From Pseudophaeobacter sp965641885 (GTDB taxonomy: Bacteria; Pseudomonadota; Alphaproteobacteria; Rhodobacterales; Rhodobacteraceae): a stretch of DNA of 64,000 nt. Where the stretch lies: the NCBI GenBank assembly GCA_965641885.1, contig OZ282574.1:2046001-2110000 (forward strand), written 5' to 3'. Made by a program: the position numbers and the translations under genes. Positions 1 to 8,236 of this stretch are shown here, piece by piece (the first letter of the stretch is position 1; each line of letters opens with the position of its first letter). The notes under the pieces are model-generated. The model had not been told where the DNA came from. It saw nothing but the letters and a program-made list of their open reading frames with translations, and searched no databases.

Positions 1-2
1 AG

Positions 3-233
3 GCGGCGCGCGTAAAGTGGTTCAACAAAGGCAAGGGCTTTGGATTTGCCAATGTCTTTGGCAGCGACAAAGACATCTTTTTGCATGTTGAGGTTCTGCG
101 CCAGTCTGGACTGGCTGATTTGCAACCCGGCGAAGCCCTGGCGATGCGGGTCATTGATGGCAAGCGGGGCCAGATGGCCGCTGAGGTTCATGCCTGGGAA
201 GCTGCCCTGGCCGACTGCGACCAGGACGATTGA
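3..233 (+). CDS. Cold-shock domain protein, C-terminal part
   Basis: The window opens inside a gene whose last 76 codons read as a cold-shock domain: the RNP1-like stretch KGFGFANVF and the RNP2-like stretch DIFLHVEVL are both visible, followed by LQPGEAL and a terminal acidic tail ending in DCDQDD. Proteins of this family bind single-stranded nucleic acid and act as RNA chaperones in the cytoplasm. The 5' end lies outside the window, so total length and any second cold-shock domain cannot be judged. Its TGA stop at 231-233 is six bases before the ATG of the next gene, so the two are probably co-transcribed. Confidence 0.85.
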   Translation, partial: AARVKWFNKGKGFGFANVFGSDKDIFLHVEVLRQSGLADLQPGEALAMRVIDGKRGQMAAEVHAWEAALADCDQDD

Positions 234-238
234 TCCCG

Positions 239-751
239 ATGGTGCGGCTGAGATCTTTTCTCGCCGCTCCGGGGCTGGTTTTGGGCCTGCTTTATGGCCT
301 GACCAATCCTTACCCTTCCCCCGCGCAGGCCTCTGAACAATCTGGTGACTGTCGCCTTGATCGTGTTGAGCTGCGCGGCGACTGGGGGCAAGCCTCATTT
401 TCTGTAGAAATAGCTGACGACGAGGCAGAACGGGCGCAGGGACTGATGTTTCGCGAGAGCCTTGCGCGCGGAGCAGGCATGCTCTTTGTCTATCCAGAAC
501 CACAGACCGCTGCTTTCTGGATGAAAAACACCCTTATCCCTCTCGATATAATTTTCTTCAACGAATCCGGTCAGGTTATTCGGATCCAGGCGAATGCGGT
601 TCCCGGCGATCTGACACCGCTTCCGGGTGGGGATAATGTCTTTGCCGTGCTGGAAATCAATGCCGGTTTGGCCGCGCGTTATGGGATTTCGACGGGCTCT
701 GAGATGCGCCATAAAGTTTTTTCAAAAACTGCACCAATTTGGCCTTGTTAG
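239..751 (+). CDS. DUF192 family secreted protein
   Basis: A 170-residue protein with a hydrophobic N-terminal signal sequence (about residues 1-30, ending near PAQASEQ) and one DUF192 domain. Typical DUF192 features are AERAQGLMFRESL, GAGMLFVYPE and AFWMKNTLIPLDIIF, followed by FVLEINAG-like text (FAVLEINAGLAARYGI). The domain is a small beta-fold of unknown biochemical role, usually periplasmic. The ATG at 239 is preferred over an in-frame TTG at 230 that overlaps the upstream stop codon. It follows the cold-shock gene directly. The biochemical function is unknown. Confidence 0.85.
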   Translation: MVRLRSFLAAPGLVLGLLYGLTNPYPSPAQASEQSGDCRLDRVELRGDWGQASFSVEIADDEAERAQGLMFRESLARGAGMLFVYPEPQTAAFWMKNTLIPLDIIFFNESGQVIRIQANAVPGDLTPLPGGDNVFAVLEINAGLAARYGISTGSEMRHKVFSKTAPIWPC

Positions 752-795
752 GGGTTTTCAAATCCATTCACTGGCGTTAGGAACAGCGCACGGTT

Positions 796-872
796 CGGGG
801 CGTGGCGCAGTCTGGTAGCGCACCTGTTTTGGGTACAGGGGGTCGTGAGTTCGAATCTCGCCGCCCCGACCA
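796..872 (+). tRNA. tRNA-Pro (anticodon TGG)
   Basis: A complete cloverleaf can be read. The acceptor stem is CGGGGCG at 796-802 with CGCCCCG at 862-868. The anticodon stem CCTGT/ACAGG (823-827, 835-839) encloses the loop TTTGGGT, which gives anticodon TGG at 830-832. The T arm contains GTTCGAATC. The discriminator is A869 and the CCA end (870-872) is encoded in the DNA. Anticodon TGG reads proline codons. Confidence 0.97.
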
Positions 873-875
873 CTT

Positions 876-902
876 TCAAAGAAAACCCAATGATTTCTTT
901 GA
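876..902 (+). terminator. Hairpin just downstream of tRNA-Pro
   Basis: TCAAAGAAA (876-884) pairs perfectly with TTTCTTTGA (894-902) across a 9-base loop, starting three bases after the tRNA CCA. A second hairpin follows, GGGCAGG (916-922) with CCTGCCC (926-932). Neither has a clear trailing T run, so they may be processing or termination signals for the tRNA transcript; the role is inferred from position only. Confidence 0.4.
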
Positions 903-1100
903 TACTCTCGCGAGAGGGCAGGCTTCCTGCCCCTCGCCAGAGAGTTCAGAAATACCCTCACAAATAGCAACTCAGCCTGCGTTGTCACTGTTTTGGCTAA
1001 TGTGGTTTTCCTGGTCTGAAACCTGCTGACATCAAGGTCGCCGCACTCCTCCCTCTTTGTTGCCCTGCTTCGCTGTCTCCCACCTGTCATCTCCGACCAA

Positions 1101-1148
1101 GCAGAGATTCTTTTCGCGGTGTTCGCAGAGATTCCCTGCGCGGTGTTC
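1101..1148. repeat. Tandem repeat, 24 bp x 2
   Basis: The unit starting GCAGAGATTC and ending GCGGTGTTC occurs at 1101-1124 and again at 1125-1148, with three mismatches confined to the middle five bases. It lies in non-coding DNA and is the longest unit in a series of short tandem duplications found across the window. Confidence 0.85.
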
Positions 1149-1324
1149 CCCGGGTCATGGTGTCGCCCTGGGTGCGTGAGGCTTTGCGCAAACAGCTTTG
1201 GAGTGTGGCTTCGTCAGATGGCTGCTTTGATGCGTGATCTGTCTGGTGTCTGTGAGGCTTGCTTTGGCTAGAATCAGTTCAGTTAGTAGCTAGGGTAGAC
1301 AGGGACCACAAAATCTTGCGTTAA

Positions 1325-1342
1325 CACTTCCTTAAGGAAGTG
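1325..1342. promoter_or_regulatory. 18-bp perfect palindrome upstream of nrdJ
   Basis: CACTTCCTTAAGGAAGTG is fully self-complementary. Flanking GCGT (1318-1321) and ACGC (1343-1346) extend the symmetry after a 3-base bulge on the left. It could be an operator or the stem of an RNA hairpin. It does not resemble the NrdR box. It lies about 600 bp before the nrdJ start, so the link to nrdJ is uncertain. Confidence 0.4.
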
Positions 1343-1944
1343 ACGCGGAACTGCTTCAACTTGCGCCTAAATATGTAACTTGGATCTGTGTTTCGTGTTG
1401 GGAGGGCCGGGCGTTCAGTGCAACCATGTCACAACCAGCATCGACACTTTCGGATCGACCTGCGGCACAGAGGCCCGCTCAATTTTGAGGCGACACCCTG
1501 AAGGCCGTTTTGATTTTTTTTGAGCTTCTTGAGACAAGCCTTTGCCCTTAGCCAAATTTTTTTGGCTGAGCTTTTGCAACTTTTTGCTGAGACCAAAACA
1601 AAGCGGTGTGGATGAATCACTCTGGCAAGGAACCCCCGCAATGCGCCTCGTCGCGTCAACAGCAAAGATGGGCTCAAATTGGTAAATTTTCCGTTGACCC
1701 TGTTGGTGTGAATACGTCAAATTGTGCTCACCTGTAGCGACGCCACAAGATCTGGTAGGTCTTTGCGGTGTAGCAACAAGACGAAAACACACGTCACATC
1801 CGACTGAACGGCCGGCGAAGGCCTAAGAGAAGCAAGCCCATCAAGAGGCGTGCCGGTTGTTTCGTGGTTTCGGTACGGCAAGGGCTGCGCGCAGTGCGGC
1901 ACGGATGATCACGGCGAGACAGTGAAAAACACAAGGGGCAGAGC

Positions 1945-4900
1945 ATGAAGATCGAGCGGAAGTTTACCAAGGCGGGTCAGGGCGCATATTCGAATCTGGA
2001 TTTCATTTCGGCGACATCCGAGATTCGTAACCCCGATGGCACCATTGTCTTTCGCTTGGAGAACATCGAAGTTCCGTCAAACTGGAGCCAGGTCGCCAGT
2101 GACGTTATTGCCCAAAAATACTTCCGCAAGGCAGGTGTCCCGCAGCGCCTGAAGAAAGTTAAGGAAAAAGATGTGCCAGAGTTCCTCTGGCGCTCTGTGC
2201 CCGATGGGAAGGACGTGCCCACCGGCGGCGAGATCTCGTCCAAGCAGGTGTTTGACCGCCTGGCTGGCGCCTGGACCTATTGGGGCTGGAAGGGCGGCTA
2301 TTTCAGCTCTGAGGAAGACGCGCGGGCCTATTTTGATGAAATGCGCCATATGCTGGCAACGCAGCGCGCCGCTCCCAATAGCCCACAATGGTTCAACACC
2401 GGGCTGCACTGGGCCTATGGCATTGATGGCCCTGCCCAGGGGCATCACTATGTTGACTACAAGACCGGCAAGCTGACCAAATCGACCAGCTCGTATGAAC
2501 ACCCACAGCCGCATGCCTGCTTTATTCAGTCTGTCTCGGATGACCTGGTCAATGACGGCGGCATTATGGATCTTTGGGTGCGTGAGGCGCGCCTGTTTAA
2601 ATACGGCTCTGGCACCGGCACCAACTTTAGCCATCTGCGCGGCGAAGGCGAAGCCCTGTCCGGCGGCGGAAAATCTTCGGGCCTCATGGGCTTTCTCAAA
2701 ATTGGCGACCGGGCAGCGGGTGCGATCAAATCAGGTGGCACCACACGTCGTGCCGCCAAGATGGTGATCGTTGACGCCGACCATCCTGATATCGAAGACT
2801 TTATCCAGTGGAAGGTCATCGAGGAGCAAAAGGTTGCCTCCATCGTGGCCGGCTCCAAAATGCATGAAAAGATGCTCAATGGTATCTTTGCGGCGATCCG
2901 TTCCTGGGATGGCGCCGCAGACAGCGCCTATGAGCCCGCCAACAACCCGGCCCTGAAACAGGCCGTCCGTGAGGCAAAAAAGGTCGCGATCCCTGAGACC
3001 TATATCAAGCGCGTGCTGGACTATGCCAAGCAGGGTTATGACAGCATTGAGTTCCCAATCTATGACACAGATTGGGATTCCGAGGCCTATAGCTCTGTGT
3101 CCGGACAAAATTCCAATAACTCGATCCGGGTCACCAATGCGTTTTTGCATGCGGTGGAAAAAGATGCCGACTGGCAGCTGATCAACCGCACCGATGGCAA
3201 GGTGGCCAAAACCGTCAAGGCGCGTGATTTGTGGGCCAAAGTCGGCCATGCCGCCTGGGCCTGTGCCGATCCCGGCATCCAGTTCCACGACACGGTGAAC
3301 GAGTGGCACACCTGCCCGAATGACGGTGAGATCCGTGGTTCAAACCCTTGTTCCGAATATATGTTCCTTGATGATACTGCCTGTAATCTGGCCTCTTTGA
3401 ACCTGCTGACCTTCTACAAGGATGGTAAGTTCATGGCAGAGGACTACATGCACGCCTGCCGCCTGTGGACCGTAACGCTTGAAATCTCGGTCACCATGGC
3501 GCAGTTCCCCTCAAAAGAGATCGCGCAACGGTCTTATGACTTCCGCACCCTGGGGCTTGGCTACGCCAATATCGGCGGCTTGCTGATGAACATGGGCCAT
3601 GGCTATGACAGCGAAGAAGGCCGTGCGCTTTGCGGCTCGTTGAGCGCGCTGATGACCGGCGTTGCCTATGCCACCTCCGCCGAGATGGCAGCTGAACTCG
3701 GTGCCTTTGCCGGCTACGCAAAGAACGCTGATGCGATGCTGAAAGTCATCCGTAACCACCGCAACGCCGCCATGGGCAAGGCAACTGGCTATGAAGGCCT
3801 GTCCGTGCCGCCCGTGCCGCTGGATATTCGCGGCTGCCCCGATGCGCGCCTGGCAGATCTTGCCATGGGCGCCTGGGACGAGGCACTGGATCTGGGCGAA
3901 AAGCACGGCTATCGCAATGCGCAGACCACTGTGATTGCGCCAACCGGCACCATTGGTTTGGTGATGGACTGCGACACCACCGGGATTGAGCCAGATTTTG
4001 CCCTGGTGAAGTTCAAGAAACTGGCCGGCGGCGGCTACTTTAAGATCATCAACCGCTCGGTGCCCTCCGCACTTGAGGGGCTCGGCTATAGCTCGGCCCA
4101 AATCGAAGAGATTGTCTCGCATGCGGTGGGCCATGGCACCATTGGCAACGCGCCGGGCATCAATCATACATCCCTGACAGGTCACGGCTTTGGTCCCAAT
4201 GAATTGTCCAAGATCGACAGTGCCTTGGAAGCCGCTTTTGATATTCGTTTTGTGTTCAATCAGTGGACCCTTGGCGAGGATTTCTGCACCGGTGTGTTGG
4301 GCATCCCGGCCAAAAAACTGAATGACCCGACCTTTGATCTGTTGCGGCATCTGGGCTTTACCAAGGCCGATATCGACGCGGCCAATGACCATGTTTGTGG
4401 CACCATGACCCTGGAAGGGTCGCCGCATCTGAAAGAAGAGCACTATCACATCTTTGATTGCGCCAATGCCTGTGGGAAGAAAGGTAAGCGTTATCTGAGC
4501 GTTGAGAGCCATATTAGAATGATGGCATCGGCTCAGAGCTTTATCTCGGGCGCCATCTCAAAGACAATCAACATGCCAAATGATGCGGCCATTGAGGAAT
4601 GCCAGAAAGCCTATGAGCTGAGCTGGTCTCTGGGTGTAAAAGCCAACGCGCTGTACCGTGATGGCTCAAAGCTGAGCCAGCCATTGGCTGCGGCCCTGGT
4701 TGAGGATGACGATGATGCGGCCGAGATCCTGGAGACAGGTAGCCTGCATGAAAAAACCGTTGTTCTGGCGGAGAAGATTGTCGAAAAGATCGTGATTCAG
4801 GAGGTGATGAAATCTCACCGGACCAAGATGCCGCATCGCCGCAAAGGCTATACGCAAAAGGCGGTTGTCGGTGGTCACAAGGTCTATCTGCGCACCGGCG

Positions 4901-5583
4901 AATACGAGAGCGGCACGCTTGGTGAGATCTTTATTGATATGCACAAAGAGGGTGCCGGGTTCCGGGCCATGATGAACAACTTTGCCATCGCGGTCTCTGT
5001 AGGCCTGCAATATGGCGTGCCGCTTGAGGAGTTTGTCGACGCCTTTACCTTCACCAAGTTTGAGCCCGCAGGCATGGTTCAGGGCAACGACTCGATCAAG
5101 AACGCCACCTCGGTGCTGGACTATATTTTCCGCGAGTTGGCCGTGAGCTACCTTGACCGGACAGATCTGGCGCATGTCAAACCCGAAGGCCCGGCCTTTG
5201 ATGACATCGGTCGCGGCGAACAAGAGGGGGTGTCCAACCTCTCCGAGCTGAGCGAAAGCGCGGCGACCCGTTCTCTGGAGGTGCTCAAGCAGATTTCATC
5301 CACCGGGTATCTCCGTAAGCGTCTGCCTCAGGATCTGGTGGTGCTTCAGGGCGGGCAATCCCTGGCTACCAGTTTTATGACCAGCGGCGACCCGGTTGCT
5401 GACCTGCAAGCGCTGGTTCCAGAAGCCTCCTCCGCTCCGGTCACTGGCATGGACGCGCGGGTAAAGGCCAAAATGCAGGGCTATGAAGGCGAAGCCTGCG
5501 GTGAATGTGGCAACTACACATTGGTGCGCAACGGCACCTGCATGAAATGCAACACCTGCGGATCCACATCTGGCTGCAGCTGA
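1945..5583 (+). CDS. nrdJ: Adenosylcobalamin-dependent (class II) ribonucleoside-diphosphate reductase
   Basis: This 1212-residue protein has the usual length of alphaproteobacterial NrdJ. It reduces ribonucleotides to deoxyribonucleotides in the cytoplasm using a radical generated from adenosylcobalamin, so no NrdB partner is needed. Visible active-site parts are the NPCSE motif at about residues 467-471, where C469 is the radical-carrying cysteine and E471 the catalytic acid, and Cys192 in HACFIQS, the likely substrate-reducing partner. The last 28 residues form a Cys-rich tail (CGECGN, CMKCNTCG, SGCS) used for re-reduction and zinc binding. The ATG at 1945 follows an AGGGGCAG ribosome-binding site. 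It stands alone, with a strong hairpin after its stop. Confidence 0.97.
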   Translation: MKIERKFTKAGQGAYSNLDFISATSEIRNPDGTIVFRLENIEVPSNWSQVASDVIAQKYFRKAGVPQRLKKVKEKDVPEFLWRSVPDGKDVPTGGEISSKQVFDRLAGAWTYWGWKGGYFSSEEDARAYFDEMRHMLATQRAAPNSPQWFNTGLHWAYGIDGPAQGHHYVDYKTGKLTKSTSSYEHPQPHACFIQSVSDDLVNDGGIMDLWVREARLFKYGSGTGTNFSHLRGEGEALSGGGKSSGLMGFLKIGDRAAGAIKSGGTTRRAAKMVIVDADHPDIEDFIQWKVIEEQKVASIVAGSKMHEKMLNGIFAAIRSWDGAADSAYEPANNPALKQAVREAKKVAIPETYIKRVLDYAKQGYDSIEFPIYDTDWDSEAYSSVSGQNSNNSIRVTNAFLHAVEKDADWQLINRTDGKVAKTVKARDLWAKVGHAAWACADPGIQFHDTVNEWHTCPNDGEIRGSNPCSEYMFLDDTACNLASLNLLTFYKDGKFMAEDYMHACRLWTVTLEISVTMAQFPSKEIAQRSYDFRTLGLGYANIGGLLMNMGHGYDSEEGRALCGSLSALMTGVAYATSAEMAAELGAFAGYAKNADAMLKVIRNHRNAAMGKATGYEGLSVPPVPLDIRGCPDARLADLAMGAWDEALDLGEKHGYRNAQTTVIAPTGTIGLVMDCDTTGIEPDFALVKFKKLAGGGYFKIINRSVPSALEGLGYSSAQIEEIVSHAVGHGTIGNAPGINHTSLTGHGFGPNELSKIDSALEAAFDIRFVFNQWTLGEDFCTGVLGIPAKKLNDPTFDLLRHLGFTKADIDAANDHVCGTMTLEGSPHLKEEHYHIFDCANACGKKGKRYLSVESHIRMMASAQSFISGAISKTINMPNDAAIEECQKAYELSWSLGVKANALYRDGSKLSQPLAAALVEDDDDAAEILETGSLHEKTVVLAEKIVEKIVIQEVMKSHRTKMPHRRKGYTQKAVVGGHKVYLRTGEYESGTLGEIFIDMHKEGAGFRAMMNNFAIAVSVGLQYGVPLEEFVDAFTFTKFEPAGMVQGNDSIKNATSVLDYIFRELAVSYLDRTDLAHVKPEGPAFDDIGRGEQEGVSNLSELSESAATRSLEVLKQISSTGYLRKRLPQDLVVLQGGQSLATSFMTSGDPVADLQALVPEASSAPVTGMDARVKAKMQGYEGEACGECGNYTLVRNGTCMKCNTCGSTSGCS

Positions 5584-5611
5584 CGTAAAACAGGCATTCG
5601 AGCAGAATGTA

Positions 5612-5656
5612 CCGGGGCAGAGGCGCAATCAGGAATGGTTCGCGCTTCTGCCCCGG
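5612..5656 (+). terminator. Strong 15-bp stem after nrdJ
   Basis: CCGGGGCAGAGGCGC (5612-5626) pairs with GCGCTTCTGCCCCGG (5642-5656) with one G-U pair and a 15-base loop, 28 bases after the nrdJ stop. No T run follows, so it may protect the mRNA 3' end or end transcription with help from Rho. A second, 7-bp stem (5694-5700 with 5718-5724) lies downstream. Confidence 0.6.
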
Positions 5657-5765
5657 ATGCGTCTTACAACTCCTCCCTGATCTGACGACAAGCCCCGGCA
5701 AAGCCCGCATCTATAAGTGCCGGGCGCGCTGTCCCGTGGTATTTTTATTCGATCAGATTTGCGAT

Positions 5766-5801
5766 GTTGATCCGCGAAGTTGATCCGCGAAGTTGATCCG
5801 C
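5766..5801. repeat. Tandem repeat, 13 bp x 2.8
   Basis: GTTGATCCGCGAA occurs exactly at 5766-5778 and 5779-5791, and its first ten bases occur again at 5792-5801. It lies in the 365-bp gap (5584-5948) between nrdJ and the RTX gene. Apart from this repeat and two hairpins the gap holds nothing recognisable. Confidence 0.9.
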
Positions 5802-5948
5802 TATGTCATTGGGAAAAGGCCAAAATCGCGCATGACAGCAATGGCCCGCGCGAGAGGAATATGTTGCTTTTTGAAATGATCATTGAAGAATCACGTTTTT
5901 TTCTGCTTTTATGGCGTAAGTTACCTTTCATTTTCAGGAATATTGATC

Positions 5949-7316
5949 ATGCGATTTTCGCTAAACGGACCAGATAGCAGCCCATTTGAGACTGCTTTTT
6001 CCAATGCAACCGCTGTTGTCGGAACAGCGACCAGAAAATGGTTTGAGATCGAAACGTTTGACGATCAGGGCGCAGAAAATTCCGTCATACGCTTTTTTGT
6101 ATCGGAAGTGATTTACGATGACGTGACGGGTGACCCCATTGGCGGCATTGTAAATAAGCTGGTTCTGAAACAGGGCGGCGCAACGGTTGCAACCTTCTCT
6201 GGATTTTCAGCTACAACAGCTGAGCTGGACGCGCTTATCGACCCTCTGCTGCTGACGGGCGATGCCAGTGCTTTTCAGGCTTGGTTCCAAAGTGAACTTA
6301 CCCTCTTTGTTGCCAGCAAATCTGGCCCAGGTGTCACAAATGAGATTGGCGACTTCGCCAATGCGGTAAAGTTCCTCGGAACAAACTCTGATGACATCTT
6401 CGTGGCGGGTAGTTTTAACGACAACCTTATTGCGCGCGGCGGCAATGATAGCATCACGGCGCAGGGCGGTAATGATCGCGTGGTTGGCGGCGCTGGACTG
6501 GACACTATTGATGGTGGTGACGGCGACGACCGGCTGATTGGCGGCAAAGATGCGGATGTTATTACTGGCGGTGCCGGTCAGGACACCATCAAGGGTGGCT
6601 CGGGCGCTGACACGCTGGAAGGTAATAGCGGTGATGACAATATCATTGGCGGTGGTGGCAACGATGCGATCACCAGTACGGATGGGAATAACACCCTGTC
6701 TGGCGGCGGCGGTGATGATACGATTACCGGTGGTTCGGGAGATGATCATATCACAGGCGGCTCGGGCAACGATGTTCTTTCTGCTGGGGTTGGAGGCTCT
6801 AATTCCATTGAGGGTGGCGCCGGAGATGACGCGCTGACAGGTGGCGATGCTGCGCAGCAGCGCCTTTTGGGAGGTTCTGGAAATGATATCATCGACGGTG
6901 GTCTCTCGGGTGACGTCCTAGATGGCGATTCAGGGTCAGATATTATCAATGGCAATGGGGGCAATGATATCATTGACGGTGGCACCGGTCGTGACACTAT
7001 GTCGGGTGGTGAAGGCGATGACACATTTGTGTTTGCATCTTCTGATAGCGGAAAGGGGCTCTTCGCGGATGTTATCACCGACTTCAATTCGTTTGGAGAA
7101 GCAGACCAAATTGAGCTGTACGGCCCGTCGTGGCGCATACATAACGGCTTCATTGGGGCCGAGACCTTTAGCGGGGTTGGGGTTCAGGAAGTGCGCGTGA
7201 CTGATGATGGTGTCGACTCCACTGTTTTGTTTGATACAGATGGCGACGGGACCAGCGATATGGCGATTATCGTCGAGGGCTATATTGGACTGATTGAAAG
7301 CGATTTTCTGCTCTGA
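5949..7316 (+). CDS. RTX calcium-binding repeat protein, probable type I secretion substrate
   Basis: A 455-residue protein with no Sec signal. Residues about 1-150 form an unrecognised N-terminal part. From about residue 150 to 360 there are roughly twenty glycine/aspartate nonapeptides of the haemolysin type, for example GGNDSITAQ, GGDGDDRLI and GGGGDDTIT, which fold into a calcium-binding beta-roll. A C-terminal cap (GEGDDTFVFASSDSG, then DVITDFN) and a terminal ESDFLL match C-terminal signals of type I secreted proteins. The ATG at 5949 follows a CAGGAAT ribosome-binding site and is preferred to a start at 5883. No ABC/MFP secretion genes are adjacent. There is no enzyme domain to name a function. 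Confidence 0.85.
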   Translation: MRFSLNGPDSSPFETAFSNATAVVGTATRKWFEIETFDDQGAENSVIRFFVSEVIYDDVTGDPIGGIVNKLVLKQGGATVATFSGFSATTAELDALIDPLLLTGDASAFQAWFQSELTLFVASKSGPGVTNEIGDFANAVKFLGTNSDDIFVAGSFNDNLIARGGNDSITAQGGNDRVVGGAGLDTIDGGDGDDRLIGGKDADVITGGAGQDTIKGGSGADTLEGNSGDDNIIGGGGNDAITSTDGNNTLSGGGGDDTITGGSGDDHITGGSGNDVLSAGVGGSNSIEGGAGDDALTGGDAAQQRLLGGSGNDIIDGGLSGDVLDGDSGSDIINGNGGNDIIDGGTGRDTMSGGEGDDTFVFASSDSGKGLFADVITDFNSFGEADQIELYGPSWRIHNGFIGAETFSGVGVQEVRVTDDGVDSTVLFDTDGDGTSDMAIIVEGYIGLIESDFLL

Positions 7317-7332
7317 ACTAAAATGCCTGTCC

Positions 7333-7370
7333 GGGAGGTGCCCTGCAGTGCAGAGCACTTCCCAATTTTT
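7333..7370 (+). terminator. Rho-independent terminator after the RTX gene
   Basis: GGGAGGTGC (7333-7341) pairs with GCACTTCCC (7355-7363) with one G-U pair, and the loop carries an inner CTGCA/TGCAG stem. AATTTTT follows. It lies 17 bases after the RTX stop codon. Confidence 0.7.
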
Positions 7371-7753
7371 CCACTCACAGGGCTGATCTGGTGTGGGTAT
7401 ACGGTTCAAGGTTCCGGGTCACCAATATGATCTTGGAAATTCTCCTGAGAGAGAGGCCGAACCACAGTTTAGCCACGGCGAGACGCCTCAGGTTTGGCGG
7501 ACCCCTGACAGGTCATCACCCCCTCAGGGATGCGTGATGATCGCGTCTATCCATTGTCTTGGCCATTCCGCTCTGAATTCCTGAAACGGTTTCTTAGTTG
7601 AGCTGCCCGCTGTAATTCTCTGATTTCCGGTTGTTATATCTCTTCTTGACGAAGTGCTTCTTCGGCGTTCCCTTACGGCATGACGCAGGGTTGGGCATTG
7701 CCTTTCAAATATAGTCCACATACGAACTAAGTGGGGATTTATGTAGTAGGGCC
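7371..7753. other. Non-coding gap before marR
   Basis: No gene is supported in these 383 bases. Near the marR start the sequence is AT-richer and contains CCAC (7718-7721) and GTGG (7732-7735) as an imperfect inverted pair, which could be part of an autoregulatory operator. GAAACGGTTTC at 7583-7593 is a small palindrome. Neither can be assigned. Confidence 0.4.
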
Positions 7754-8236
7754 ATGTCAGAAAAATTACGCGTCTTTCACCAATTGCAAGTGGCCCACAG
7801 CGCATTGTTTCGGGCCGCAGATAGGCGTACGCGCAGCGCGCTTGATCTGACGACCAGCCAGTTTGCCGTGCTCTTTGTGCTCTCACAACAGGATGCGCAG
7901 CCAATCTCAGAGATCGCAAAGCGGCTCTCCATGGGGAAATCCAGCCTCACGGGTCTTGTCGATCGTATGGTTGATCGGGGACTGGTACACAGAATGCCGT
8001 CCCTGCGCGATGGGCGGGTGATCAATATCCACCTGCAGGACAGCGGCGCAACTCTGCTGGCAAGGGCCAAACAGGAAACCGGTCATTTCAACGCGGCCTT
8101 GCTCGAACCTTTCAGCGTTTCAGAACAACAGGTTATCCAGCGCTTCTTACGTCATCTGGTTGACCATGCGGATGAGATCATCAATCCGGCAGAGCCAAAG
8201 CAGGGAGGTGATCATGACGCCAGCGACCAAACGTGA
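7754..8236 (+). CDS. MarR family transcriptional regulator
   Basis: A 160-residue winged-helix regulator. The DNA-binding part is clear: LTTSQFAVLFVLSQQ, then the helix-turn-helix ISEIAKRLSMGKSSLTGLVD (about residues 52-71) and the wing RMPSLRDGRVINIHL with the conserved DxR. MarR proteins are dimers that usually repress their own operon and are released by small aromatic or lipid-like ligands. The gene overlaps the next by 23 bp, so it probably controls the alpha/beta hydrolase and enoyl-CoA hydratase that follow. The ligand cannot be read from the sequence. Confidence 0.92.
   Translation: MSEKLRVFHQLQVAHSALFRAADRRTRSALDLTTSQFAVLFVLSQQDAQPISEIAKRLSMGKSSLTGLVDRMVDRGLVHRMPSLRDGRVINIHLQDSGATLLARAKQETGHFNAALLEPFSVSEQQVIQRFLRHLVDHADEIINPAEPKQGGDHDASDQT

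Larger units (their letters stand above)
873..1944. other. 1.07-kb stretch without a convincing gene
   Basis: Between tRNA-Pro and nrdJ no reading frame shows a recognisable product or codon use like its neighbours. Minus-strand frames at 1415-1792 are Lys- and Ser-rich low-complexity translations with no family resemblance. The stretch holds the post-tRNA hairpins, a 24-bp imperfect tandem repeat (1101-1148), an 18-bp perfect palindrome (1325-1342) and a 7-bp inverted repeat AGCCAAA (1550-1556) with TTTGGCT (1561-1567). The nrdJ leader and promoter must lie at its right end. No cobalamin riboswitch consensus was found. Confidence 0.6.

Noticed and set aside
1415..1792. Minus-strand ORFs of 82 and 125 residues
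   Set aside because: Low-complexity Lys/Ser translation, no ribosome-binding site, two overlapping frames of similar length and no family resemblance.
873..1944. Cobalamin riboswitch before the B12-dependent nrdJ
   Set aside because: I looked for the conserved B12 box and the GGGAA/GGTG-type pieces and found none in order.
3511..4512. 333-residue minus-strand ORF inside nrdJ
   Set aside because: It is a mirror frame of a strongly conserved gene and has no recognisable domain.
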